Origin: Fibrisoma limi BUZ 3
GTDB taxonomy: Bacteria > Bacteroidota > Bacteroidia > Cytophagales > Spirosomataceae
Direction of reading: 5' to 3'
Assembly: GCF_000296815.2 (NCBI RefSeq)
Contig: NZ_CAIT01000009.1
Location: forward strand, 124,001-188,000
DNA: 64,000 nucleotides
The notes under the pieces were generated by a model that made no database searches, was not told the origin of the DNA, and worked only from the letters and a program-made list of their open reading frames with translations. A program made the position numbers and the translations under genes. Each line of letters begins with the position of its first letter. The stretch's first letter is position 1. Positions 50,932 through 58,755 of the stretch are shown here, piece after piece.

Positions 50932-50954
50932 GTAAACTTCTCACTGCCAGAAAA

Positions 50955-50962
50955 TACTTTTG
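50955..50962 (+). promoter_or_regulatory. -7 promoter box for the NAD(P)HX repair gene
   Basis: TACTTTTG matches TAnnTTTG exactly, 23 bases before ATG 50986. It is back to back with the rplS box, only 23 bases away, so the two promoters share one upstream region. Confidence 0.65.
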
Positions 50963-50985
50963 CAAAATTACCTTGAGTGCACTCC

Positions 50986-52488
50986 ATGAAGATCCTGAAT
51001 GTTGACCAGATTCGCGCGCTTGATCAGGCCACTATCCAACACGAACCCATTGCCCCGCTCAACCTGATGGAACGAGCAGCGCAGGGATTCGTCGAATGGT
51101 TCGCGGCCCGGTATCCTAACACGTCTCCTATCAAAATTTTCTGCGGACTGGGCAACAACGGGGGCGATGGTATGGCCATCGCCCGGCTCCTGCTGGAACG
51201 GCACTATACCCTCGATATCTACGTAGTACGGTACGCGCCCCGCGAATCGGACGATTTTATGCACAATCACCGGCGGCTGAAGCTGATCACCGAACAGGTC
51301 AGCTACATTGAACTGTCGACCGACATTCCCGCTATCCGGCACAATGAGATCGTAATTGACGCCATTCTGGGATCAGGCCTGTCGAGACCGGCCGAGGGCA
51401 TTATCCGGAGTACGATTGAAGCCATTAACCGGGCACCGGCAACCGTGATTTCAGTCGATATCGCCAGTGGTCTCTTTGCTGATAAACCCAATCGCCCCGA
51501 TGACGTAATCATTGAGCCCGATCATACCGTTACGTTTCAGCTTCCCAAACTGGCCTTTGTTTTACCCAGAAACGGCCGATACGTTGGTGAATGGCACCTG
51601 GTAAACATCCAGTTAAACAAACGATACATTGATCTGGCCCCCACGCCGTATTACTACACCACTCCTCACGAAGCCCGGCTGCTGCTACACAAACGTGACC
51701 GGTTTTCTCACAAGGGCACGTACGGCCATGCTTTACTTCTGGTCGGCAGCTATGGTAAAATCGGGGCGGCCGTACTGGCTTCCCGGGCTTGCTTACGGTC
51801 AGGCGTTGGGCTGCTGACAGTCCAGGTACCCCGCTGCGGCTATTCAGTGTTGCAAACGGCCGTCCCGGAGGCCATGTGTCGCCCCGACGGCCATCAGTAT
51901 GTGCTGACGGGGCAGAGTGAGGTGGAAAGTCCTGCTCCGGCCGAATACTCGACGGTAGGCATTGGCCCGGGAATCGGTAAAGCTCCCGAAACGCTGGCCA
52001 TGCTGCGGGAACTGCTGCCCACCCTGAAAAAGCCGATTGTACTCGATGCCGACGCGCTGAACCTGCTGGCCGAGCACCGCGAGCTGCTCGACATCCTTCC
52101 CCACAACAGTATTCTGACCCCGCATCCTAAGGAGTTCGAACGGCTGACTCAGCCATGGGCGGATGATTACGAAAAGCTGAACAGCCTGCAGGCTTTCGCC
52201 AAACGGTATCGGGTGGTGGTGATTCTGAAAGGTGCCTTCACGGCGGTGGCTACTCCCGACGGTGAGGTGCATTTTAATTCAACCGGTAATCCGGGATTGA
52301 GTACCGGTGGTACCGGCGACGTACTGACAGGCGTGCTGACGGCTTTACTGGCCCAAGGTTACGACTCCGTTGAGGCCGCCGTATTGGGTGTGTTTGCTCA
52401 TGGCCTGGCCGGCGACCGTGCTGCTGACCAACGGGGGCCTATTGGTATGGTGGCTTCGGACGTAATCGACGCCCTGCGGTGGGATTAG
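50986..52488 (+). CDS. nnrD: Bifunctional NAD(P)HX epimerase/dehydratase
   Basis: A 500-residue fusion of both NAD(P)H-hydrate repair enzymes. Residues about 1-215 are the epimerase (YjeF N-terminal, NnrE: FCGLGNNGGDGMAIARLL, DAILGSGLSRPAEG, SVDIASGLFAD). Residues about 225-500 are the ADP-dependent dehydratase (NnrD, ribokinase-like fold: HKGTYGHALLLVGSYGKIGAAVLA, a segment; LDADALNLL; SILTPHPKEFERL; NPGLSTGGTGDVLTGV). The ATG 50986 fits the promoter box; GTG 50977 is an alternative. The enzyme restores damaged NADH/NADPH and is a housekeeping function. Confidence 0.94.
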   Translation: MKILNVDQIRALDQATIQHEPIAPLNLMERAAQGFVEWFAARYPNTSPIKIFCGLGNNGGDGMAIARLLLERHYTLDIYVVRYAPRESDDFMHNHRRLKLITEQVSYIELSTDIPAIRHNEIVIDAILGSGLSRPAEGIIRSTIEAINRAPATVISVDIASGLFADKPNRPDDVIIEPDHTVTFQLPKLAFVLPRNGRYVGEWHLVNIQLNKRYIDLAPTPYYYTTPHEARLLLHKRDRFSHKGTYGHALLLVGSYGKIGAAVLASRACLRSGVGLLTVQVPRCGYSVLQTAVPEAMCRPDGHQYVLTGQSEVESPAPAEYSTVGIGPGIGKAPETLAMLRELLPTLKKPIVLDADALNLLAEHRELLDILPHNSILTPHPKEFERLTQPWADDYEKLNSLQAFAKRYRVVVILKGAFTAVATPDGEVHFNSTGNPGLSTGGTGDVLTGVLTALLAQGYDSVEAAVLGVFAHGLAGDRAADQRGPIGMVASDVIDALRWD

Positions 52489-52489
52489 C

Positions 52490-52541
52490 AGTGTGGATTT
52501 AGCACTACTACAGTTGTGGAGACATTACCACACTCCACACT
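52490..52541. repeat. Weak inverted repeat after the NAD(P)HX repair gene
   Basis: AGTGTGGA (52490-52497) pairs with TCCACACT (52534-52541) over 8 bp; inside, TGTGG and CCACA add a second weak pairing. It begins one base after the gene and could be a terminator. The remaining sequence to 52719 has no other gene I can support. Confidence 0.45.
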
Positions 52542-52719
52542 TTAACCTGACTAATCGACTATTTCGTCCAGATTAGTTTATATGAATCCGAGATACGTTC
52601 ACACAAAAAGTATCAGGTAGTTATACGTATAATAAATGAAGCGTAGTTCCGCTCTAAAAAAATAAGGTTCCCGGCCCCAAATTTGCGTTGTCTTCACCAC
52701 ATCTATACCACCAGGTACC

Positions 52720-52884
52720 ATGAGAAACGTAGCACAACGGGAGTGGCGCATGAGCCGGCCGACTAGAAAGAGTCGTTTAGTATTAGATCAAACGACTGCT
52801 CTGGGTGGACTAACACTCGCTTTATTTACATACATTCTGTACCACTTTATTTACCCGCTTATCTCCAAAGGGCTTCTTTGGTAA
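52720..52884 (+). CDS. 54-residue single-span membrane peptide
   Basis: ATG 52720 opens a 54-residue frame ending at TAA 52884. The first 25 residues are basic (MRNVAQREWRMSRPTRKSR, six Arg) and the rest is a hydrophobic helix (LTLALFTYILYHFIYPLI) with a short SKGLLW tail. Positive-inside charge predicts one membrane span with a cytoplasmic N-terminus. It is flanked by a promoter-like CAAATTTG (52678-52685, one mismatch) and a strong terminator 17 bases after the stop, so it looks like a complete transcription unit. No family recognised. Confidence 0.6.
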   Translation: MRNVAQREWRMSRPTRKSRLVLDQTTALGGLTLALFTYILYHFIYPLISKGLLW

Positions 52885-52901
52885 TTCGCCCCAGGTGCAT
52901 T

Positions 52902-52943
52902 AATCGCCCGGCCAATACAGTCAATCGTATTGGCCGGGCGATT
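52902..52943. terminator. Strong bidirectional terminator
   Basis: AATCGCCCGGCCAATAC (52902-52918) and its exact complement (52927-52943) form a 17-bp stem with an 8-base loop, followed by GCTTTAT. It lies between the 54-residue peptide gene and the convergent feoB. Confidence 0.88.
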
Positions 52944-52961
52944 GCTTTATAAGCCTACGGA

Positions 52962-55139
52962 TCAACTCAATACCTGATACGTCAGAAAAGCGGCTACGTA
53001 GGCAAGGGCGCTCATGTAAATCAGTTGAACAGCAGGCCATTTCCAGCTTCGGGTCTCGCGCTGGGTAGCCGCCAGCGTACTCATACACATCATGGCGAAT
53101 ACGTAAAAAATCAGTAAAGAAAACGCCAGTGCCGGGGTGTACATTGGCCCACCGGTGTCGGGGTTGCGCTCCGACCGCAACCGCTCCCGGATCGTTGTTC
53201 CATCATCATCGTCGCCCGAACCGATGCTGTAAATCGTCGACATCGTGCCAACAAACACCTCACGGGCTGCAAACGAACTCAGCAGCGCGATACCAATTTT
53301 CCAGTCGTACCCCAATGGTTTGATAACCGGCTCGATAAAATGGCCAAAATGACCGGCATACGAGGCTTCAAGCCGCTGGGAAGCTACCTGATTTTCCAAC
53401 TGCTCAGTGGACAGGCCGGCACTCTGCCGCCTGACCCGCTCCTCTGCCTGCTGCATGTCGTCGCCGGGGCCGTAGCTGGCCAGCACCCACAAAACGACAG
53501 AGATGGCTAAGATGACCCGCCCGGCTTCCCAGACAAACGAGCGGACACTTTCCCAGACCGTTAGTCCGACGTGGTTCCAGCGAGGCAGTTTGAACGTAGG
53601 CAGCTCCATGATGAAGAAGCTCCGCTCCTTCGAACGCAGCACCAGCTTCAATACGTAGGCGGACAGCAACGCGCTGAACAGCCCCAGTAGATAGAGCCCC
53701 ATCAAGGCCAGCCCCTGTAGGTTGAAAAAGCCAAAGATCTGCTGCCTGGGTACGACCAGCGCAATAAGGATAGTATAGATAGGTAGCCGGGCCGAACAGC
53801 TCATCAGGGGAGTAACCAGAATGGTAATGAGCCGGTCGCGCCGGGTACCAATGCTACGGGTTGCCATGATGGCCGGTACCGCGCAGGCGACGCCCGAGAT
53901 CAACGGCACTACACTCCGGCCATTCAGTCCAAACTTGCGCATGATCCGGTCCATAATGACCATCACCCGCGACATATAGCCGGATTCTTCCAGCAATGCA
54001 ATCAGGAAAAACAGGAACGCGATCTGAGGGATAAACACGAGAATACCGCCGATTCCGGCCAGTATGCCATCCGTAAGCAGATCAGTAAGTGGGCCATCGG
54101 GCAGTTGCTCTTTGAGGGTACCATTGAGCCAGGCTACGCCCGAGTCGATAGCATCCATGAAAGGCTGAGCCCAGGCAAAGATGGCCTGAAAGATCAGCAG
54201 CAGGATAAACGCAAAAATGGCATACCCCCACACCGGATGCAGCAGAATCCGGTCGAGCCGCTGGCTCCAGGTCGGCTGATCGATCGGCCGGCGGTCAACA
54301 ACCGCGTCGGCAATGACGTCGGCAATGCGCTGGTAACGCGTAATGGTTTCACTGGCCTGAAATTCCGGCTCGCTGAAACGATACCGGTCGATGATGCTGT
54401 CCAGCCCCCGACGCTGCTGCTGGTCCAGAAACGAGAAGCCATCGTGCTGGATGACGTACTGGAGCGCGAGGTAGTTGTTTTTGAGCTGATATGACCCTTT
54501 GGTATCAGCGATCAGCTCGCCCACCTGTTCAGCCGGGTCAAAGAATAACTGACGGGGCAGCGTAGGCTCGTTCAGTTGCGTAACGACGGCTTTTTTTAAC
54601 TGGTCCAGCCCTTCGCCCGTCCGGGCGTTAATGCGTACCACCGGTACGCCCAGCCGCATGGCCAACTTGACGGCGTTAACCTCCTGGTGCTGTTTTTTGG
54701 CGACGTCGAGCATGTTCAGTGCCAGCACTACCGGTACGCCCAGATCCGCTATTTGCGTAAAGAGCAGTAGATTCCGGCGCAGGTTGGACGCATCGACCAC
54801 CACCACGGCAACATCAGGATAATCCGGGTGCTGGGGGTTGGCCAGTATGTCCGTAACAATCTGCTCGTCGAGTGATTTGGGATATATGGAGTAAACGCCG
54901 GGAAGATCAACAACGATGGCTTCGGTTTGGGCATCAATCGGCCACGGACCCGACTTCTTGTCTACGGTCACCCCAGGAAAATTACCGGTTTTCTGGCGTA
55001 GGCCGGTCAGTTGATTGAAGAGCGATGACTTACCGGCATTCGGGTTTCCAACTAAAGCAATTACGGGGGACGTTTTCAAATTGGTGTACGCGGTTCCCCG
55101 CCGGGATTCGCAGTATTCTGCTTGATAGGCAGGCCACAT
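52962..55139 (-). CDS. feoB: Ferrous iron transporter B
   Basis: A 725-residue inner-membrane Fe(II) transporter. The N-terminal G protein has G1 GNPNAGKSSLFNQLTG, G3 DLPGVYS and G4 NMLD. Then a helical spacer to about 270, and a membrane domain with two Gate segments, including GVACAVPAIMATRSIG and CSARLPIYTILIAL. The last part (LLSSFAAREVFVGTMSTIY) is the usual FeoB C-terminal region. feoA lies 24 bases upstream on the same strand. The first 20 residues (MWPAYQAEYCESRR) are an extra extension, so a later start is possible. Iron control is likely but the regulator is not visible here. Confidence 0.95.
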   Translation of the reverse strand: MWPAYQAEYCESRRGTAYTNLKTSPVIALVGNPNAGKSSLFNQLTGLRQKTGNFPGVTVDKKSGPWPIDAQTEAIVVDLPGVYSIYPKSLDEQIVTDILANPQHPDYPDVAVVVVDASNLRRNLLLFTQIADLGVPVVLALNMLDVAKKQHQEVNAVKLAMRLGVPVVRINARTGEGLDQLKKAVVTQLNEPTLPRQLFFDPAEQVGELIADTKGSYQLKNNYLALQYVIQHDGFSFLDQQQRRGLDSIIDRYRFSEPEFQASETITRYQRIADVIADAVVDRRPIDQPTWSQRLDRILLHPVWGYAIFAFILLLIFQAIFAWAQPFMDAIDSGVAWLNGTLKEQLPDGPLTDLLTDGILAGIGGILVFIPQIAFLFFLIALLEESGYMSRVMVIMDRIMRKFGLNGRSVVPLISGVACAVPAIMATRSIGTRRDRLITILVTPLMSCSARLPIYTILIALVVPRQQIFGFFNLQGLALMGLYLLGLFSALLSAYVLKLVLRSKERSFFIMELPTFKLPRWNHVGLTVWESVRSFVWEAGRVILAISVVLWVLASYGPGDDMQQAEERVRRQSAGLSTEQLENQVASQRLEASYAGHFGHFIEPVIKPLGYDWKIGIALLSSFAAREVFVGTMSTIYSIGSGDDDDGTTIRERLRSERNPDTGGPMYTPALAFSLLIFYVFAMMCMSTLAATQRETRSWKWPAVQLIYMSALAYVAAFLTYQVLS

Positions 55140-55163
55140 AGCGGGCCACCTGAACCAATACCG

Positions 55164-55391
55164 CTAATTATCAATCAGAATGGTAGCTGCTTCCGACCGG
55201 CGCATGGATAAACAATAGCCCGATACGTTCAGGCAGATGGGATCACCCAGCGGAGCCTTGCAGTGAATACAAACTTCAGCACCCGGCAAGCAGCCCATTT
55301 CCAACAACTTGAGCGACATCAACTGGTCGTTAAAAGACCGAATAATAGCTCGTTCTCCAATTTTCAGATCAGCAACACTGCGCTTGCTCAT
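55164..55391 (-). CDS. feoA: Ferrous iron transport protein A
   Basis: A 75-residue SH3-like protein that supports FeoB. It has the FeoA pattern VADLKIGERAIIRSF, LMSLKLLEMGCLPGAEVCIH and CLNVSGYCLSMRRSEAA. It is transcribed before feoB on the same strand. An imperfect palindrome lies 37 bases upstream of its start and overlaps a -7-like box. Confidence 0.93.
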   Translation of the reverse strand: MSKRSVADLKIGERAIIRSFNDQLMSLKLLEMGCLPGAEVCIHCKAPLGDPICLNVSGYCLSMRRSEAATILIDN

Positions 55392-55427
55392 GGTGTCGGT
55401 GGATGCCGCCGTCAGGCGTTAACATTT

Positions 55428-55448
55428 ATTTAGATTCATTCAAATTAA
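55428..55448 (-). promoter_or_regulatory. Candidate iron-responsive operator/promoter of feoAB
   Basis: ATTTAGAT-tc-ATTCAAAT (55428-55445) is an imperfect palindrome (six of eight positions). It overlaps a minus-strand -7-like TTAATTTG (55448-55441, one mismatch). Position and shape fit a Fur- or DtxR-type site, but it matches no consensus exactly, so this is an inference. Confidence 0.35.
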
Positions 55449-55525
55449 CGCAAGATTACGACGGAAAGTTTAATGATGCAAGCAGAGACGATGAGAAAAA
55501 GAAAGCCCGGAGGTTGCTACGGCCC

Positions 55526-56299
55526 TCAAGTGAAAGAAACGACGATATCATAGCCAAAGCGGAGAATTGTCACCGCGATAATCAACAGGAAAAACACACG
55601 GATAAACTGGTTGCCTTTCAGGATGGCCAGCCTGGCTCCCAGAAACGCCCCCGACAGATTGGCTACGGCCATTGGCAGGGCAATGGTATAAAGCATAGTG
55701 CCTTTAATGGCAAAAAACAGTACACTGGCCAGGTTAGTCGATGCATTGATCCATTTGGCATGGGCGCTGGCTTTCAGAAAATCAAATCCAATCAGTGCAA
55801 TAAACCCCAGAACCAGAAAGCTGCCGGTTCCCGGGCCAAAGAAACCGTCGTAGAACCCAATCAGCCCACCCATCAGCCACATACGACTCCGCTGCTGACT
55901 GGCCGAAAGGGTGCGCTGGTTGGCCTGCCCGAAATTTTTCCGGCTGAGGGTATAGATAAACACGGCCGTCAGGATCACCAACGCGAGCGGTTTCATGAAG
56001 CTGTTGGGTACGCGCGTGAGCGTCCACGAGCCTAACCACGACATGCCGAACGCAATGGCCATGGCCGGGCCGATAAAACGCCCAGCCACCGCCACCCGAC
56101 GACTATATTGAGTCGCTCCCATAAGACTCCCGGCCAGTGATGGAATCTTCGTCGTACCGATCAGCGTCGGTACGGGATAATTGGGCAAGGTAAACAACAT
56201 AGCTGGCGTTTGGATGAGTCCTCCACCCCCGATAATTGCGTCAATAAAGCCCGCCAGGAACGAAAAGCCACAGAGCGTAAGCGGGGTACTATAGTCCAT
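55526..56299 (-). CDS. TSUP family (TauE/SafE) membrane transporter
   Basis: A 257-residue membrane protein of the sulfite exporter TauE/SafE family. Two related halves each start with a glycine-rich segment: GFIDAIIGGGGLIQTPAMLF and GLIGFYDGFFGPGTGSFLVLG. Seven or eight membrane segments are visible. Members export sulfite, sulfoacetate or other organosulfur anions, or take up others; the substrate here is unknown. It follows the feo operon on the same strand but with a 134-base gap, so it is probably separate. Confidence 0.9.
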   Translation of the reverse strand: MDYSTPLTLCGFSFLAGFIDAIIGGGGLIQTPAMLFTLPNYPVPTLIGTTKIPSLAGSLMGATQYSRRVAVAGRFIGPAMAIAFGMSWLGSWTLTRVPNSFMKPLALVILTAVFIYTLSRKNFGQANQRTLSASQQRSRMWLMGGLIGFYDGFFGPGTGSFLVLGFIALIGFDFLKASAHAKWINASTNLASVLFFAIKGTMLYTIALPMAVANLSGAFLGARLAILKGNQFIRVFFLLIIAVTILRFGYDIVVSFT

Positions 56300-56422
56300 A
56301 AACAGTGGGTTCTTGACTAAAGAAGCGCTTCCTCATGGGTTTAGGTTTCCGTTTCACCGGTTAAAATTTTCACTTCACTCACGAACTTCAATTTATTTCT
56401 TTTACCCTACCTGCTTGTGTCG

Positions 56423-56430
56423 TAATTTTG
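56423..56430 (+). promoter_or_regulatory. -7 promoter box of the ccm operon
   Basis: TAATTTTG matches TAnnTTTG exactly, 19 bases before the ccmB ATG at 56450. Confidence 0.7.
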
Positions 56431-56449
56431 TACATTAAAAAGAACTAGC

Positions 56450-57124
56450 ATGGCGGAATCAGTACGGCAATTGGGTGCGTTGATGCGGAAAGAGTTTCTG
56501 CTCGAATGGCGGCAACGCTACGCACTTAATGGCATGCTGTTGTACATTGTCGGGGCGGTGTTCGTGTGCTACCTGAGTTTCAGCGCCCGGCGGGGCCTGC
56601 TGACGCCGATTGTCTGGAATACACTATTCTGGATTATTTTGCTCTTTACGGCCATCAATGCCATTGCCAAGAGCTTTGTGCAGGAACGGGCCGGCCGGCT
56701 TTTGTACTATTACACGCTGGCGAGTCCGCAGCAGATTATTCTGTCGAAGATTCTGTACAATATCGTGTTGATGCTGGCCCTGGCCGGACTTGGATTTGTG
56801 GTCTATGCGTTCGTGCTGGGGAATCCGGTGCAGGACGTACTGTTGTATTTGTTGAGTCTGGCGTTGGGGGCAATTGGCTTTGCGGCTTCGTTGACCCTGA
56901 TCGCGGGCATAGCCTCGAAGGCCGAAAACTCAGCGACCCTGATGGCCGTATTGAGCTTCCCGATCGTGCTGCCGCTGCTGCTGATGCTGCTTCGGGTCTC
57001 GAAAAATGCCATCGACGGTCTCGACCGCAGCGTAAGCTGGGATGAAATTGGGATTGTGCTGGCAATTGATGCGATTGTACTCGCCTTGTCATGGATGCTG
57101 TTTCCGTTTCTATGGCGGAGCTAG
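56450..57124 (+). CDS. ccmB: Heme exporter protein CcmB
   Basis: A 224-residue inner-membrane protein, the permease of the CcmABCD complex. MRKEFLLEWRQRYALNGMLLYIVGAVFV (a segment) and NAIAKSFVQERAGRLLYYYTLASPQQIILSK (a segment) match the family, and six membrane helices are visible. CcmB works with the ATPase CcmA, which has no gene here. It opens a five-gene ccm cluster. Confidence 0.92.
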   Translation: MAESVRQLGALMRKEFLLEWRQRYALNGMLLYIVGAVFVCYLSFSARRGLLTPIVWNTLFWIILLFTAINAIAKSFVQERAGRLLYYYTLASPQQIILSKILYNIVLMLALAGLGFVVYAFVLGNPVQDVLLYLLSLALGAIGFAASLTLIAGIASKAENSATLMAVLSFPIVLPLLLMLLRVSKNAIDGLDRSVSWDEIGIVLAIDAIVLALSWMLFPFLWRS

Positions 57125-57142
57125 AATCGGTAGTTGGTATTT

Positions 57143-57231
57143 GGTTTACGGTTTTCAGTTTTCGGCTGTACGAGATTGCGTTAGTCCGCCGGAGCACTGG
57201 AGCGCCGAAATCGTAAACCGAAAACCGTAAA
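57143..57231. repeat. Two-block inverted repeat inside the ccm operon
   Basis: TTTACGGTTTTC (57145-57156) pairs exactly with 57220-57231, and inside it TTTCGGC (57160-57166) pairs with GCCGAAA (57204-57210). It lies between ccmB and ccmC, which are otherwise expected to be one transcript. GAAAACCGTAAA and TTTTCAGTTT recur at 40485-40496 and 40422-40431. Confidence 0.78.
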
Positions 57232-57242
57232 TTGTAAGAAAA

Positions 57243-57902
57243 ATGAAAAATTCCTGGTGGAAGATTCTTGCCGTTGCCATTCTTACCTACACCGTATTCT
57301 GGGGAATATTGGGTAAGGTGCCGCGGCAACCAATTCTAAACGAAAGCATCCGCAACGTGTACTTCCACGTACCGCTGTGGTTTGGCATGACTACGTTGCT
57401 GCTCACGTCAGCTATTTTTTCGATACGTTACCTGCGGAGCGGCCTTGCCGACCATGATCGGATCGCGGTTGAATTTGCCAACACAGGTATCGTATTTGGT
57501 CTGCTGGGGTGTGCGACCGGCTCAGTGTGGGCCAATTTTACCTGGGGTGAGCCGTGGCCGAACGACCCAAAACTAAACGGGGCCGCTGTGGCAATGCTAC
57601 TGTATTTTGCTTATCTGATTCTGCGCGGTTCGTTCGATGATGAGCAGCGACGCGCCCGGATTTCGGCGGTGTACAACATCTTTGCGTTTGCGGTCTTTGT
57701 TCCGCTGATATTTATTCTGCCGCGCCTGACCGATTCACTGCACCCCGGCAACGGGGGTAATCCGGCATTCGGGCAGTACGACATGAATAGCCAGATGCGG
57801 ATGGTGTTTTACCCGGCCGTTATCGGTTTCACGCTCCTGGGCGTCTGGATTACTGAACTACGGGTCAGATTAAGCCGAATTCGCGCCGTTGTTGAGGAAT
57901 GA
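57243..57902 (+). CDS. ccmC: Cytochrome c maturation protein CcmC
   Basis: A 219-residue, six-helix inner-membrane protein of the heme-handling family. It presents heme to CcmE. The tryptophan-rich periplasmic segment reads SVWANFTWGEPWPNDPKLN, which corresponds to the WWD motif but with PNDPKLN replacing the usual WDARLT. Heme-ligand His candidates include NVYFHVPLWFGM and SLHPGNGGN. It is separated from ccmB by a long inverted repeat. Confidence 0.92.
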   Translation: MKNSWWKILAVAILTYTVFWGILGKVPRQPILNESIRNVYFHVPLWFGMTTLLLTSAIFSIRYLRSGLADHDRIAVEFANTGIVFGLLGCATGSVWANFTWGEPWPNDPKLNGAAVAMLLYFAYLILRGSFDDEQRRARISAVYNIFAFAVFVPLIFILPRLTDSLHPGNGGNPAFGQYDMNSQMRMVFYPAVIGFTLLGVWITELRVRLSRIRAVVEE

Positions 57903-57935
57903 TTCGGGGTTACTTTTCGTTACCTGATTACCATT

Positions 57936-58193
57936 ATGAGCTTATTTCTAAAAGGCAAACTTGCACTGGCAACGGTTCTGCTGACCGCCCAGAACCTTTT
58001 CGCTCAACAGCCTGTCACGGACGGGGTTGAGATGGCCGACCGGCTCCGGGCCGATGGCAAGATCTGGGTCGTCGTAGCCGTCATCGCAGTGGTGTTTGCC
58101 GGCATTATTACGTATCTGATTCAGTTGGACCGGAAGATCGGCAAACTGGAGAATGAAGTAAAAGACAAACATCAGCCCCTAAACGTCCGGTAG
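57936..58193 (+). CDS. ccmD: CcmD-like small membrane protein
   Basis: An 85-residue protein with a hydrophobic N-terminus (about 5-23, possibly cleaved before QQPVTDG), a second span at about 43-63 (IWVVVAVIAVVFAGIITYLIQLD) and a charged tail (KIGKLENEVKDKHQ). It has the position and shape of CcmD, which helps release holo-CcmE. Sequence conservation in CcmD is poor, so the assignment depends on context. Confidence 0.75.
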   Translation: MSLFLKGKLALATVLLTAQNLFAQQPVTDGVEMADRLRADGKIWVVVAVIAVVFAGIITYLIQLDRKIGKLENEVKDKHQPLNVR

Positions 58194-58242
58194 TGATGTC
58201 CTATTACATAGGTCGGACGTCCACCATTAACGATTACGTACA

Positions 58243-58683
58243 ATGAAACTTTCTCACATCTTCGGCATCATCGTTATCGCCATTGCCATTGCTATCATCG
58301 TTTCTACCGCCGGCGACGCCAGTTCGTACGTGACCTTCACTCAGGCTGCTCAGATGGCCAAGGATGGTAACGACGATATGATTCACGTGGTCGGCAAACT
58401 GAAAAAAGATGCTGCCGGGCAGATCGAAGGGTTGTTTTATCAGCCCGAGATGGACCCCAATCATTTTGAGTTCACGCTCGTCGACAACGATAACCGAGTG
58501 CAGAAGGTGGTGTATAACGCGCCGAAGCCGCAGGATTTCGATCGGTCGGAGCAGGTTGTCGTGATCGGCTCGATGCAGGACGACCACTTTCAGTGCAACA
58601 AGATTCTGCTGAAGTGCCCATCGAAGTATCAGGACGGCAAGCTGGAAACCACCGAACACGAGGCCAAAACGGCTAAGCTGTAA
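58243..58683 (+). CDS. ccmE: Heme chaperone CcmE, Cys-type
   Basis: A 146-residue membrane-anchored OB-fold protein: anchor at about 5-22 (IFGIIVIAIAIAIIVST), beta barrel to about 125. Ordinary CcmE binds heme covalently through His in a HxxxY motif. Here the site reads KCPSKY: Cys125 then Tyr129 (CxxxY), the variant described in some archaea and Desulfovibrio. A second Cys118 precedes it. It should receive heme from CcmC and pass it to CcmF. The change of ligand is visible in the sequence; its effect is known only by analogy. Confidence 0.9.
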   Translation: MKLSHIFGIIVIAIAIAIIVSTAGDASSYVTFTQAAQMAKDGNDDMIHVVGKLKKDAAGQIEGLFYQPEMDPNHFEFTLVDNDNRVQKVVYNAPKPQDFDRSEQVVVIGSMQDDHFQCNKILLKCPSKYQDGKLETTEHEAKTAKL

Positions 58684-58755
58684 GGTGTTGGGTGGCGCGA
58701 CACAGTTTGTGCTCTGCCACTTATTCAATACTTCATTGATTCAATCATTCAACCA

